Notes under the pieces: model-generated
Databases searched by the model: none
What the model saw: the letters and a program-made list of their open reading frames with translations, nothing else
Told to the model about the DNA's origin: nothing
Translations under genes and position numbers: made by a program
In this document: positions 33,849 to 42,802 of the stretch, piece after piece
Layout: each line of letters begins with the position of its first letter
Position numbering within the stretch: position 1 is the first letter of the stretch
DNA from: Streptomyces coacervatus
Lineage (GTDB): Bacteria; Actinomycetota; Actinomycetes; Streptomycetales; Streptomycetaceae
Reading direction: 5' to 3'
Assembly: GCF_029223485.1 (NCBI RefSeq)
Contig: NZ_JARHTP010000016.1
Span: 1 to 64,000 of the forward strand
Length of the DNA stretch: 64,000 bases

Positions 33849-34615
33849 GCCACTCCTGCTTCCGAAGCCGCGGCCTCACTCCTGGGCTCCGCGGCCGCCT
33901 TGTCGACGAGTCGTACCGCGAGGACGGCCAGTGCTTTGCCGAGCTCCGACCGCACGAGAGCCGAACGCCGGCGGCCGACACCGCGCAGCACCGCCGCACC
34001 TCTGGGGTCCTCCGGAAGATGCGCCAACACGTCGAATCCCAGTTCCCGGGACACCTCTTGTGACCGATAGCCGTCGCCCACAAGCACGAAGGAGGGCCGC
34101 CGCGACCACTGGGAAAGCACGTCGACCTTGCTCGCGGCGTGCGCGAGGGCATCGTCTCGGGCGCGCATGAGCAGGAGCAGGTCATCGGCGCCTCGGACGA
34201 GCGGCAAGACGGGCGAGTGCGGATCGATCCGTCCGCAATCCGCGACGATCACAGCTCCGGCGGGTGCGGCCGCACGCCCGAGCGCCGACTGCTCGACGCT
34301 CGCACCCATGAGTTGCGTCAGGGCGGCGTGTGCCTGGTCGGCTCCGGGAGGTCCGGCCACGACGCGCAGCTCTCCGGGCAGCTGTTGCGTGTGCTGCCAC
34401 AGCAGGTCGGACGACTCGGTGCGTCGTGCCGCAGCTGCCAGGCTCACCAAGCCTGGCTCGAGGGCCAAGCGAAAGCGGGCCACCAGGTCGCCACCTGCCG
34501 GATCGCACTCCACGACAACGGGTCGATATCCGGTCGGCCATCGGCTCGCGAGCCCCAATGCAAGCGTCGTCGCCCCGGGCGATCCCTTCAGACTGCCAAT
34601 CGCGATCAGCGTCAC
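33845..34615 (-). CDS. CpaE/MinD-like ATPase of the Tad operon
   Basis: A 256-residue P-loop protein beginning at the GTG ending at 34615 with IAIGSLKGSPGATTLALGLA. The deviant Walker A (KGSPGATT) is the MinD/ParA type, followed by VVVECDPAGGDLVARF. It resembles CpaE-like proteins that place or regulate the pilus machine at a cell pole. The long upstream frame is a shadow. Its start overlaps the stop of the SAF-domain gene, and its stop overlaps TadA, consistent with one operon. Confidence 0.8.
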   Translation of the reverse strand: MTLIAIGSLKGSPGATTLALGLASRWPTGYRPVVVECDPAGGDLVARFRLALEPGLVSLAAAARRTESSDLLWQHTQQLPGELRVVAGPPGADQAHAALTQLMGASVEQSALGRAAAPAGAVIVADCGRIDPHSPVLPLVRGADDLLLLMRARDDALAHAASKVDVLSQWSRRPSFVLVGDGYRSQEVSRELGFDVLAHLPEDPRGAAVLRGVGRRRSALVRSELGKALAVLAVRLVDKAAAEPRSEAAASEAGVA

Positions 34616-35328
34616 GGCCCACCACCTCCGTGCACGACGACGATGCGGATCGTGCCGTCGGCTGCTGCGGCGAGCTGCTCGGCGTCGTCTTCGGCGAGCA
34701 GGAGGGTCACCACCGTCAGCTGCTCGTCCCGGACAGGTCGTACGTCGTCGACCACGGCCGACCACGACCTGTTGCCGGCGCTCACAGGCGGGGCATTGGT
34801 GGCTTCGCCGTTCCCGGGGACGGCCACCGCCGAGACGTGGCTGCCCGGTCCGATTCCCGCGGGTAGCTGACCGGCCTTGAGGCCTACGGCCGCCACAGCC
34901 TGACCAGCGGGCGGGACTCTCGTACGCCCCAACACGCTCTCGGTCAGCAACGCTCCGGCGGGCAGGCTGTAGGCCAAAGAGCGCCCTTCCACTGCCGTTC
35001 GAGATCCAGCCGACAGGACGTCGAGACCGCTGTCGCGCGCCACCCTCACTTCTCGCAGGTCGGCGCCGCTCAGCTTCTGGCCGACAGCCACAGGCCGAGC
35101 GAGCGCGAGCACGTTCTCGCGCTCCCCCAGCCGATCGGTCAGCAGCACCGCTCCCGTTACACACCCGAGGACCAGGAGGGCACCGATCACCAGGTACGGC
35201 AACTGCCGCCGTCGTGCGACGACCGACAGCCGGCTCGGGGCGCGATCTGTACGGTGCCCGGAGTCGCGAAGAGCTGCCCGCGCGGACGGGGGCTTGCCGT
35301 GCTCCTTCGCGCGTACTTGCGTTCTCAC
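34612..35328 (-). CDS. CpaB/SAF-domain pilus protein
   Basis: A 238-residue protein starting at the GTG ending at 35328. A transmembrane helix near residues 42-62 (LPYLVIGALLVLGCVTGAVLL) is followed by an SAF domain with ALARPVAVGQKLSGADLREV and later LPAGALLTESVLG. CpaB-type SAF proteins build or guide the secretin in Gram-negative Tad systems; in Gram-positives the homologues probably link pilus and wall. Overlapping starts and stops on both sides place it in the operon. Confidence 0.82.
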   Translation of the reverse strand: MRTQVRAKEHGKPPSARAALRDSGHRTDRAPSRLSVVARRRQLPYLVIGALLVLGCVTGAVLLTDRLGERENVLALARPVAVGQKLSGADLREVRVARDSGLDVLSAGSRTAVEGRSLAYSLPAGALLTESVLGRTRVPPAGQAVAAVGLKAGQLPAGIGPGSHVSAVAVPGNGEATNAPPVSAGNRSWSAVVDDVRPVRDEQLTVVTLLLAEDDAEQLAAAADGTIRIVVVHGGGGP

Positions 35329-36374
35329 CCTTCGACCTCCCCTCCGTACCGCCTCCCGGTGTTCAGCGCATGGCTCTCGGCGACGCGCACATGCACATTC
35401 GACGTCGTAGTGAGATCCGGGAACACTCCGGACTGCCCAGCACCGGTCCAAGTGACCGCCCAGTGCACGGTCACCGAGAATGCGTATGCCTCACCCGGAT
35501 GTCCCGCGGACGAGGTGCGATACGTATGGCCGCAGTCCGGAGAAGGACTACTCGCGTGTACGGCATCTACGGAGTCATACGGCGTTCCCGGCCCTCCGCA
35601 GGTGACTGTGCCGCCGTCACCCGGTCGCCAGACCGCCTGCGTGGGCCGCGCCACGGCAGTGACGGCAACCCCGGGCACCGAGGCCGTCGCAGAGACATCA
35701 CGCCAGTCCCCGCGGTCCAGCCAAAACCACGTCGGCAGATTCACCAACTGCTCCCCGCGCGGGCTCATTTCTATCGCCAGTGATGGAAGGCGGAGTTGCT
35801 TCCGCGCTTGCTGCGCGAGGTCCGCGGGCGTGGGCGCCGCGTGAGCCCCTCCACCAATCTGAGCGCCGTCGGGAATCCATACAGGTGGCCGGTAGAACGC
35901 GTCCCGTGCTCCGCCCTCGGTGCACTTGTACACGTACCAGGCGCCCTTCTCGCCCGGCTTCGGATTGCCGGCCCGGCTGTCCGCAGAAGGCCCGAGCCGG
36001 CTGACGAACACCGCCCTCACCGCCCGGGCCCTCTGCCTGTCCGCCGGCCCGTGATAGGCGGCCGTGGCCACCACCGGCGGAGGCTCGTAGTCGCTGCGTT
36101 CGTAGGCACACATCGCAAGATTCGGATCGCGCGCCGAACTCCCGCCGCTCCCACCGTTTTCGCTGCCGCCACCACGCGGCGAAGGCACCCGAGGCTTCGC
36201 ACGCCGGGGCACGTCGCTTCCGCCGCCCCCTTTGCCGGCGCCGAGTTCACAGCCCGCGTACGGATTCTGCGAGCAGTCGACGGATCCCCAGCCCCCGTCC
36301 GCGAGCGCCGGGGCGGTGCCCGCGACCAGGAGCACCGCGGCCACGCATGACACAACGGATGCACACCTCAACAC
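35325..36374 (-). CDS. Secreted Tad-operon protein, unknown
   Basis: A 349-residue protein with an N-terminal signal peptide (CASVVSCVAAVLLVAGTAPALA). The GTG ending at 36374 has GAGGGGG seven bases upstream and fixes the start. After a glycine- and serine-rich stretch it contains several cysteines (DCSQNPYAGCELG and MCAYERSDYEPPPV) and a long beta-rich C-terminal half. Such proteins are consistently encoded at the head of Streptomyces tad operons, but their role is unknown; an exposed pilus-base or adhesin component is plausible. It shares a short overlap with the lipoprotein gene. Confidence 0.65.
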   Translation of the reverse strand: MLRCASVVSCVAAVLLVAGTAPALADGGWGSVDCSQNPYAGCELGAGKGGGGSDVPRRAKPRVPSPRGGGSENGGSGGSSARDPNLAMCAYERSDYEPPPVVATAAYHGPADRQRARAVRAVFVSRLGPSADSRAGNPKPGEKGAWYVYKCTEGGARDAFYRPPVWIPDGAQIGGGAHAAPTPADLAQQARKQLRLPSLAIEMSPRGEQLVNLPTWFWLDRGDWRDVSATASVPGVAVTAVARPTQAVWRPGDGGTVTCGGPGTPYDSVDAVHASSPSPDCGHTYRTSSAGHPGEAYAFSVTVHWAVTWTGAGQSGVFPDLTTTSNVHVRVAESHALNTGRRYGGEVEG

Positions 36375-37009
36375 GACCCGACCCCCTCGACGGCGAAGCG
36401 GGCGACCTTCCACGTCCCGTCGTCCTGCTTCTTGACCTCCGCGGTGATCTGTTGCCGTCCTCCTGGGGCGTCGTCCGCCAACTGGCCTGTCCTCTTGCGG
36501 TACTTCAGCCAGTGGGTGGAGTCGCCGCAGTCGGAGATCAACACCACAGCGGGGTCAGCGGACGGGGAAATCTGGGTGACCGACGGTGAGTTCTTCGGCT
36601 CCCCCTTGGTGATGAGGCCGTTGAGATGGTCGGCGTACATGCCGCGAGTGATCGCTCCGAGGGCCTCGCCCGTGGCGTGCCGGGCGAGCAGCGGCGACTG
36701 CCAGTTCGAGGTTTCTGCCTCCGTGGCCATGTCCTGCCACATGCCCCGGTACGCCTGCGTCGCCTGCTCTTGGGCGGCTTCGGCGCGCGACCACGTGTGC
36801 GACGTGCTCGGACTCGTCACGCCTGAATCGCGTCGGTCGACGGCACTTCCGGCGCCCGGCGTGCCGTGGCCCGAGTCCGTGCAACCGGCGACGACCAGGG
36901 TCAGTCCCGCGCCGACACCGGCGTACACGGCCCGGCACCTCGCTCTCCCCAAACCAGGCACGGTGGCACCTCCCGAAGAGGACGGACGCTGCTGCCCACC
37001 GCACGCCAT
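36368..37009 (-). CDS. Lipoprotein at head of Tad operon
   Basis: A 213-residue protein with a lipobox, VVAGCTDSGH, near residue 42, after a hydrophobic segment. The mature part has a soluble domain (AAQEQATQAYRGMWQDMAT then WKVARFAVEGV), typical of small actinobacterial lipoproteins with a cystatin- or NTF2-like fold. It is the first gene of the minus-strand run toward the pilus genes and may be co-transcribed with the secreted protein. Function unknown. Confidence 0.72.
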   Translation of the reverse strand: MACGGQQRPSSSGGATVPGLGRARCRAVYAGVGAGLTLVVAGCTDSGHGTPGAGSAVDRRDSGVTSPSTSHTWSRAEAAQEQATQAYRGMWQDMATEAETSNWQSPLLARHATGEALGAITRGMYADHLNGLITKGEPKNSPSVTQISPSADPAVVLISDCGDSTHWLKYRKRTGQLADDAPGGRQQITAEVKKQDDGTWKVARFAVEGVGSC

Positions 37010-37068
37010 GCGTGGGCATATCCATCCCTACTCCGGGCCGACGGACCTACTTCAAGGTGCGTGGACGT

Positions 37069-37086
37069 ACCGACTTTCGAGTCGGT
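37069..37086 (-). terminator. UUCG tetraloop hairpin
   Basis: ACCGACT and AGTCGGT pair around a TTCG loop, a very stable tetraloop. It lies 20 bases after the stop of the FAD monooxygenase gene, whose transcript it would end, and separates it from the pilus operon. Confidence 0.7.
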
Positions 37087-37106
37087 CCGCTCTCGTTGCC
37101 GACTCT

Positions 37107-38291
37107 TTACTGTGCGGCGAGCTTCTCGTGCCAGTCGATGTGATGACGGGTGAGCCAAGGAGCCGCGTTGCGCGGGCCGTTCTTCAACAGCCTCGGCAAC
37201 ATGAAGTCCCGCAAGACGCGTTGGAGGGGGGCCGGGATTGCGCGCTTCCTCATCTGGGCGCTCGTGGCGACGAGGCGTTCGACGCGTTCGCGGCGAAGCT
37301 GTTCGTACCTCCCGAATGCCTTTGGGATGTCCGGCAGGTCACGAAGGCACATGGCCAGCAGCACGCTGTCCTCCAGGGCCATCGCCGCTCCGTGTCCGGC
37401 ATTGGGCGATGCAGGGTGAGCCGCATCGCCGACGACAATCATGGAACCCGCATGCCAAATGGGTGTCGATGCCATCTCGTATACGCGGATGCCTATGACG
37501 TCGTCGCCAGTCGCTTCAATGAGATCGGTGGCCGGGTCCACGTCGGCGCGCACCCGTTCCAGGGCGAGCCGTTTCCAATCCCTGGAAAGAGCAGTGGCCG
37601 AACCGTCCATGCCGGAGATGTTGGTGAACCACCAGGTGTCTCCCCCGGGTGTGGTCAGGAAGGCGAAGAAGGCCCGCTTCCCGTAGATCATGCGGAACGT
37701 CTCCGGCGGAGCCAGCACCGGCGCTTTCCTTGCGTACCCGCAGACGACATCTTCGCCCGTGTACCGAGGAGCGGGAGCATCGGCATCGATGGACCGTCGA
37801 ACGACCGAGTGGATGCCGTCGGCTCCCACGAGGAAATCGCCGACGTCCATGGTGCCGTCCTCGAACGTCGCCACGATACGCCCCGCGGGCGTACGCCTGG
37901 CGAACGCCAGACGCTTGCCTCGTTCGACACGGATGCCACGACGCACTGCTTCGCCCTGTAATGCCTCGCAGAGGTCAGCGCGTTTCAGGATGCGCGGCCC
38001 AGGCAAGTCGCCGTGCACGTCGCGGTCGAGGCGAGCGGTTGCCAATTGTTTTCCGGCGCTGGTGGTGAACTCAATGCGGCTGCCGGAGAAGGACCGCTCG
38101 AGTACGGGCTCGTGGGCGTCGATCGCTTTCAGTGCGTCGATGCCGTTTGCGAAGAGCGACAAGAAGGCTCCGCGCTCGTCGGCGCCCGAGGGATACGCCT
38201 CGTACACCACTGAGGTTATGCCGGCCTTTTGCAGCGCAATCGCGGTCGCGGGACCAGCGACGCCTCCGCCGATGATCAATGCATGCATCAT
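37107..38291 (-). CDS. FAD-dependent aromatic monooxygenase
   Basis: A 394-residue group A flavin monooxygenase. The FAD-binding motif is GGGVAGPATAIALQKAG at residues 8-24, the DG motif is FLVGADGIHSVVRRSI, and the GD motif is MIVVGDAAHPASPNAGHGAA. The enzyme would use NAD(P)H and oxygen to hydroxylate a substrate. Its ATG overlaps the stop of the membrane-protein gene upstream, so it is the last gene of the XRE/ImmA/membrane set. The substrate is not evident. Confidence 0.88.
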   Translation of the reverse strand: MMHALIIGGGVAGPATAIALQKAGITSVVYEAYPSGADERGAFLSLFANGIDALKAIDAHEPVLERSFSGSRIEFTTSAGKQLATARLDRDVHGDLPGPRILKRADLCEALQGEAVRRGIRVERGKRLAFARRTPAGRIVATFEDGTMDVGDFLVGADGIHSVVRRSIDADAPAPRYTGEDVVCGYARKAPVLAPPETFRMIYGKRAFFAFLTTPGGDTWWFTNISGMDGSATALSRDWKRLALERVRADVDPATDLIEATGDDVIGIRVYEMASTPIWHAGSMIVVGDAAHPASPNAGHGAAMALEDSVLLAMCLRDLPDIPKAFGRYEQLRRERVERLVATSAQMRKRAIPAPLQRVLRDFMLPRLLKNGPRNAAPWLTRHHIDWHEKLAAQ

Positions 38292-39445
38292 TTTTCTCCG
38301 TTCGGGCGTTCCGTGCGGAGTGCATCCGACAGGGCCACGAGCTCGCGGACGTCGGCCTCCAGGGAGGCGTCCTCGGGTACAGCGATGGGTACGGCATTCG
38401 CGGCGGCAGGCAGTCCGGCAGCGCGGGCTCGCAGCGCCCGTCGCAGCCCGTCCGAGAGTTCCTGGGGAGAGCGGATGCCGGTGCCATCGGATGCGATGAC
38501 GTACGGGCTGATACGCACGAGACCATCACGGCATTCGATGGCTCGGCGGTAGTAACGGCGGTGTACCGCCCGCGGGTTCAACGCGTCTCGCCAAGGCCTC
38601 ACCGGGACCCTCGACAGAGCGTTCTCCGGGAAGTGCTCGTGCAGAGCGGCCCACAGGGGCCCCAGCCGCCGGTACTGCCGCAGGTGGCGCCACCACAGGC
38701 TCAGTGCGATGCCGTGCATAGCCGCGGCCGGGTACGCGACGCCGACCAGGAAGATGACGACGCCCGGCAACAGAAAGAACACCGCTGCGAACCACCCGAG
38801 CGCGGTGGCTGCGGCGCCATGCGTGTGCAGGGACTTCGGCGCGGCGCCACCGCCTGCCCAGTGCAGGACGACGGCCACCACGAAGAGGACGCTGGCCGCC
38901 ACGATCGCAACCATGCCGGCAGCTGCCAGACGGAGTCCGCGTCTCAGCCGAGGCCCGGCGCCGCGCGCATATCGCCGGTTCCATACCCAGGCCCTGCTGA
39001 AGCCGAAGACGCAGTACGCGTCCGCAGCCACGAAGAAGACCGCAACGCTCGAGACCCGGTGATCGCGGGTTCCCACGCCCTCTGGCGTGAGCAGCGCTGC
39101 TGTCATCAGCACCGCAAGCGTCACGGCGAGCGGGATACCGTACTGCCAAGCCCTTTTCCTGGCCTGACGACCATTCAGCGCCGAATAGAGATAGAAGCAG
39201 ACCAGACCGTGCACGCCGATCACCACAAGTGAGTGCTCGATCAGGCGCGATTCCATCGCTGTGGTACCAAGAAGACCGACTTGGCGGTCGGCGGCTCGAC
39301 CGAAGGGGAAGGACACGGTCCAGCCGGTGATGAGTCCGCACAACGACCACAGAGCTCGGTCCTTCGGGGCTCGTATCAAGCGGACGACCGTCCAGGCCAG
39401 GACGACGCATGCGGTGATTCCGTAGATCGCAAGGAGATCGTTCAC
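38288..39445 (-). CDS. Polytopic membrane protein, MAB_1171c-like
   Basis: A 385-residue membrane protein starting at the GTG ending at 39445 (VNDLLAIYGITACVVL). About seven transmembrane helices occupy residues 5-260 and a soluble domain of about 110 residues follows (ELSDGLRRALRARAAG). The organisation resembles MAB_1171c-type putative transporters of actinobacteria. The start overlaps the stop of the protease gene (GTGA). The role is not known; families of this kind sit with ImmA/IrrE proteins and XRE regulators, as here. Confidence 0.7.
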   Translation of the reverse strand: MNDLLAIYGITACVVLAWTVVRLIRAPKDRALWSLCGLITGWTVSFPFGRAADRQVGLLGTTAMESRLIEHSLVVIGVHGLVCFYLYSALNGRQARKRAWQYGIPLAVTLAVLMTAALLTPEGVGTRDHRVSSVAVFFVAADAYCVFGFSRAWVWNRRYARGAGPRLRRGLRLAAAGMVAIVAASVLFVVAVVLHWAGGGAAPKSLHTHGAAATALGWFAAVFFLLPGVVIFLVGVAYPAAAMHGIALSLWWRHLRQYRRLGPLWAALHEHFPENALSRVPVRPWRDALNPRAVHRRYYRRAIECRDGLVRISPYVIASDGTGIRSPQELSDGLRRALRARAAGLPAAANAVPIAVPEDASLEADVRELVALSDALRTERPNGEK

Positions 39446-39990
39446 AGCCACCCCAGCCGGTCGCTGAGCGCCATACCCATTCGCTCGGCCGCACCGTCGT
39501 CCGGGTTCTTGGGGACGACGTGGTCGAGTACGGACGCCCACTCGAGAATGATCGTGGCCACGGTCTCGGCTTCGCGCTCCTGCGCGTCGTCATAGACCGA
39601 ACGTCCCATGGCCCATCGAATGGTGCTCTCCTGCAAGAACGGAAACTCGCCTTGCTGCGCCGCCGCTTCGATGCCCCGCCCGAGAAACCGCAACAGGCCG
39701 GGAGGAGCACAGCTCTCATGCTGAGCAAATTTGTGGCCGAACTCGTGGAGGATGATGTGCCGTTGATGAGCTCGGCTGGTCTGCCGCTGGTAGACGATGA
39801 AGTCGGCGTCATCAGTGCCGATCCAGAGACCGAAGGGCCCGGGAAGAGGTATGTCGTAGGGCACCAACCGGATTGGCTTGCCCTGCTGTTGGGCGAATCG
39901 CCGACACAGTTCCTCTACGTCCAGGGGTGGCCGGATCTCCAGATCGTTGAGTAATCGCCGACAGCGTCTGCGTAAGTCACGCTCACTCAT
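39442..39990 (-). CDS. ImmA/IrrE-family metalloprotease
   Basis: A 182-residue protein with the zinc motif HEFGHKFAQHE (H-E-x-x-H) near residue 82, typical of ImmA/IrrE peptidases that cleave or inactivate XRE-type repressors. The sequence upstream (DFIVYQRQTSRAHQRHIILHE) and the downstream REAETVATIILEWA also match. The substrate could be the XRE protein encoded 70 bases away. This is how ImmA and IrrE systems work in general, but it is not shown here. Confidence 0.85.
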   Translation of the reverse strand: MSERDLRRRCRRLLNDLEIRPPLDVEELCRRFAQQQGKPIRLVPYDIPLPGPFGLWIGTDDADFIVYQRQTSRAHQRHIILHEFGHKFAQHESCAPPGLLRFLGRGIEAAAQQGEFPFLQESTIRWAMGRSVYDDAQEREAETVATIILEWASVLDHVVPKNPDDGAAERMGMALSDRLGWL

Positions 39991-40059
39991 CGGTCTCGGG
40001 TCCCTCCCGTTCGCAGCAGGTAATGGGGGTTCCGTGCCGGATTGCGGGTATCGCTCGCG

Positions 40060-40503
40060 TCAGGCGTCCGGGTCCGTGGAGTTCCGGGTCTGATTCTGGG
40101 TAAGGACATGCTCAACGATCTGCGTCACGATGGCCAGACCTTCAGGGCTTAGTTCCAGGGCCCTGAGGGCGAGGTTTCTGACCTCGGGATTGTGGCCGAC
40201 TCTCGCCAGGGCGACCGCCGCGTCGGTCTGTGTGTCCGACACGGGCTCCAGGAAGTACGACACCGAGACCCGGAAGAACTGCGCCAGCACCGCCATCAGA
40301 TCCATGGACGGGTTGCGCTTCGTGCCATTGCGCAGGGCGGACAGGTACGCCCCGCTCACCCTGAGATCCGGCTCGATCTCCTTGAGCGCCGAGGCGACTT
40401 CGTCATTGGTGTACCGCCGCCCCTTGGGCCCCTCCGGACGGATCTCGTCGAAGAGGCGCTCCAGCCGCTCAGCCAGTGTTGACCGTCCCTCAGCACCAGG
40501 CAC
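40060..40503 (-). CDS. XRE-family repressor
   Basis: A 147-residue DNA-binding protein beginning at the GTG ending at 40503 with AAGGGG upstream. The helix-turn-helix region reads RYTNDEVASALKEI and RVSGAYLSALRNGTKRNPSMD, which is an XRE-type domain with an extended spacing. The C-terminal half is helical. It lies first in the minus-strand run and is the likely target of the ImmA-like protease. Confidence 0.82.
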   Translation of the reverse strand: MPGAEGRSTLAERLERLFDEIRPEGPKGRRYTNDEVASALKEIEPDLRVSGAYLSALRNGTKRNPSMDLMAVLAQFFRVSVSYFLEPVSDTQTDAAVALARVGHNPEVRNLALRALELSPEGLAIVTQIVEHVLTQNQTRNSTDPDA

Positions 40504-40796
40504 AAGCACATCCCCTTGAACATGAAGCTCACCTGACGCCCTTTCATTTCCCTTTACCCGAGCGTCGGTTGACAGGACTGAACGGTTCCACCCTAGACTC
40601 ACTCACCGTCAGATTCAACCAGTAGTTGAGCCACAGAATCTACAGATCACCCCAGAGTTGTTCAGTCTTGAACCGCTGAGGTACGAACGGCCGCTCAGAC
40701 GCCCCGGGGAAACGGCACCTCACTCCAGCTCCCCAACCCGCGGAGCCGGCCCAACGGCGCTGCAGCGCAACCGCGTGCCACACCGCGAGGGGACGA

Positions 40797-41668
40797 TGAC
40801 CATGGCTCCACAGACGACCTCGATCCACCGTTCTCGTACGATGGGCAGTCCGCCCTTTGATTCACCGTTCGACGAATCCACCGACTTCGCGACCGAGACA
40901 ACGGCGCAAGGCCGGGCCGCCCACTGCACCACCTGCGGAGAGTCCTTCGTCGACGCCGTCACCGGCACTCTGTACCGACATGCCTGGGACCGTTGGGCGG
41001 CCTGCACACTCGCCGACGCCCGACGCGAACGCCGTTCGCTCGCGTTGATCCTCGCTGACGTCGACCGGTTCAAGACGATCAACGACACCTACGGCCACCC
41101 CGCGGGCGACACGGTGCTCCGTGCCATCGCCGACGTGCTCCGCAGCGGAAGCGGTGACGCCGGCCTCGTGGGCCGCTACGGAGGCTGCGCCGGCGATGAG
41201 TTCCTGATGCTGCTCCCCGACCTCGACCTCAACCGCGCACTCGTCATCGCCCGGAGAATGCGCGACCGGGTCCGCGGCCTCACCGTCGACGTACGCACAC
41301 AGCGAGGCGTCACGGTCAGGCTGACGGGTCAGACCGTCTCCATCGGTATAGCCGTGGCCGCCGACCTCCCACCCGGGGCACTGGCCGATCTGCTCCTCGA
41401 CTGCGACGCCGCTCTACGTCAGGCCAAGAGAAGCGGCGGCGACCAGGTCCGCGTCGCGCTCCCCTGCGCGAGCCCCCTCCCCGACGACACCGGCAAACAG
41501 CCCCTCGACCCACGCGGCGTCGGCGTACGCCTGATGCTCGCGCCCCATCACTGCCTCCCGCGCACCACGGAACAGGAGCTCGCGCTTTCCCCTCTCGGGG
41601 TGGAGCACGTCTACACAGTCCTCTCCACCCTCCTCAATCGCTGCACAGCACCTTTGGAGGCGCCATGA
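40797..41668 (+). CDS. Atypical GGDEF-domain protein
   Basis: A 290-residue protein with a GGDEF-type domain in residues 65-220: ADVDRFKTINDTYGHPAGD near 85 and VSIGIAV near 180 are typical. The active-site motif reads RYGGCAGDEFLMLL, with two or three extra residues between RYGG and DEF, and the signature DAVTGTLYRHAW replaces the usual D-x-LTGL-NRR. It may be a degenerate c-di-GMP enzyme or a receptor. The N-terminus has CTTCGESF, a possible zinc site. The start has GAGGGG upstream. The divergent XRE gene is about 300 bases away. Confidence 0.82.
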
Positions 41669-42072
41669 AGACCCATGATCAATTGCAGTCCATCCATTAC
41701 TCGGCCTGGGTGCCCGTGGAGGGAGCGTCGGCGGTCGCTGCCGGCGAGTGGTGGGACGCCGTACGCGTGGAGGCAGGTCTCGGCATCCCGGTCGTCCACT
41801 ACTTCCGCGCACTGAGCCCCGACCGGCTCGGCCCCGTCATCGCCGACCCCGACATGAGGATCCCGAGCCTCTACTTCCTCATTCCGCCCGGCACGGCGGC
41901 TGACTGGGCCGCGCCAGGCTCCCGTGGCCTGGGACGCAATTGCTATGTCGTCGTCCCCAATCTCTGCCGCACCGCCCCTCCGGGGGCGTACTGGCTGGTC
42001 AGACCGCAGTACGCGAACCGCCATACCGACCCTGAGTCCTTGCGGCGCTTCCTCGATACGGCCGCGGCGTAA
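41665..42072 (+). CDS. Conserved unknown protein, paralogue of 12425 gene
   Basis: A 135-residue protein whose ATG overlaps the GGDEF stop (ATGA), so it is co-translated. It aligns by eye with the N-terminal 120 residues of the protein at 12425-13117: shared WDAVRV, DP-x-x-x-x-x-LYFL-PPG, W-x-x-P, YVVVP and GxYWLV blocks. This is a single-domain version. The domain is not one I recognise by name. One paralogue sits with a radical-SAM pair and one with a nucleotide-signalling protein, so the domain may act as a regulatory or sensor module; that is speculative. Confidence 0.7.
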   Translation: MKTHDQLQSIHYSAWVPVEGASAVAAGEWWDAVRVEAGLGIPVVHYFRALSPDRLGPVIADPDMRIPSLYFLIPPGTAADWAAPGSRGLGRNCYVVVPNLCRTAPPGAYWLVRPQYANRHTDPESLRRFLDTAAA

Positions 42073-42111
42073 CCGATCCTGCCAACTGACCGCTCGGACA
42101 AGGAGCTTGCT

Positions 42112-42585
42112 GTGCGAGATCCGGCGGAGAGCGATGCCCAACGACGCGCCCGACTCGCGCGCTGGCCTGGTCTGCTGCACCGAAGGACTCACGGCCGGCA
42201 CCGCCACGACGAACAGCACCGACACGACCATTCCCAAGACCGTTTCATCTCCCACCAATGCAGATATGCGTTGCGGATCCTGCGTCGAGAGTGGGTCACG
42301 GACATCCTGGAAGTGCTTGCGGCAGGCCCGATCCAGTACGGCGCACTGCTCCAGGCCGTCCGGGACCGAACACCGGATCCTCAACATCCGTCGGAGCAGC
42401 GCTACATCCAGGACTCGGTCCTGAACCGGACGCTGAACAAGCTGCGGGACGAGGCCCTGGTCCTGCGCGACCGAGAGGAGCGTTTTCCATACCACACGAC
42501 GTACCGCATCACTGTTGCGGGACGACAACTGCTCGATGCGCTTGGACCGTTGGCGAGCTGGTCGGAACAGCACCAAGGGCTGTAA
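42112..42585 (+). CDS. HxlR-type winged-helix regulator
   Basis: A 157-residue protein with the HxlR core: LRILRREWVTDILEVLAAGP, then QYGALLQAV and SVLNRTLNKLRDEALVLR, ending with VTVAGRQLLDALGPLASW-like sequence. HxlR proteins are redox- or aldehyde-sensing repressors or activators in other species. The GTG start has AAGGAG six bases upstream. A long histidine/arginine-rich N-terminal extension precedes the winged helix. A decayed copy of its 3' part lies at 43515-43615. Confidence 0.82.
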   Translation: MRDPAESDAQRRARLARWPGLLHRRTHGRHRHDEQHRHDHSQDRFISHQCRYALRILRREWVTDILEVLAAGPIQYGALLQAVRDRTPDPQHPSEQRYIQDSVLNRTLNKLRDEALVLRDREERFPYHTTYRITVAGRQLLDALGPLASWSEQHQGL

Positions 42586-42802
42586 TCGGGGGCACGAGCT
42601 ACGTCGCTCAGGGCTTCTCCAGGACGTCATGCTCTCTTATCCATGCACTCCTGCAACCGCGGCGCAATGATGCCGTCTACCAGGAACTGCGACGAAACGT
42701 CTCTCTCGTGCCCTCGACGCCACCCTGCCCGTGACCAAGGCCTTGTGCGCGACCGATCCCGCTGCAGCCGGGTTCGAGACCTGGGAGGCGTAGGTTACGG
42801 CC

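Noticed and set aside
40569..40599. A promoter for the GGDEF gene (TTGACA ... TAGACT)
   Set aside because: The elements are spaced by 19 bases, longer than usual, and the gene starts 200 bases downstream, so I did not list it as a feature.
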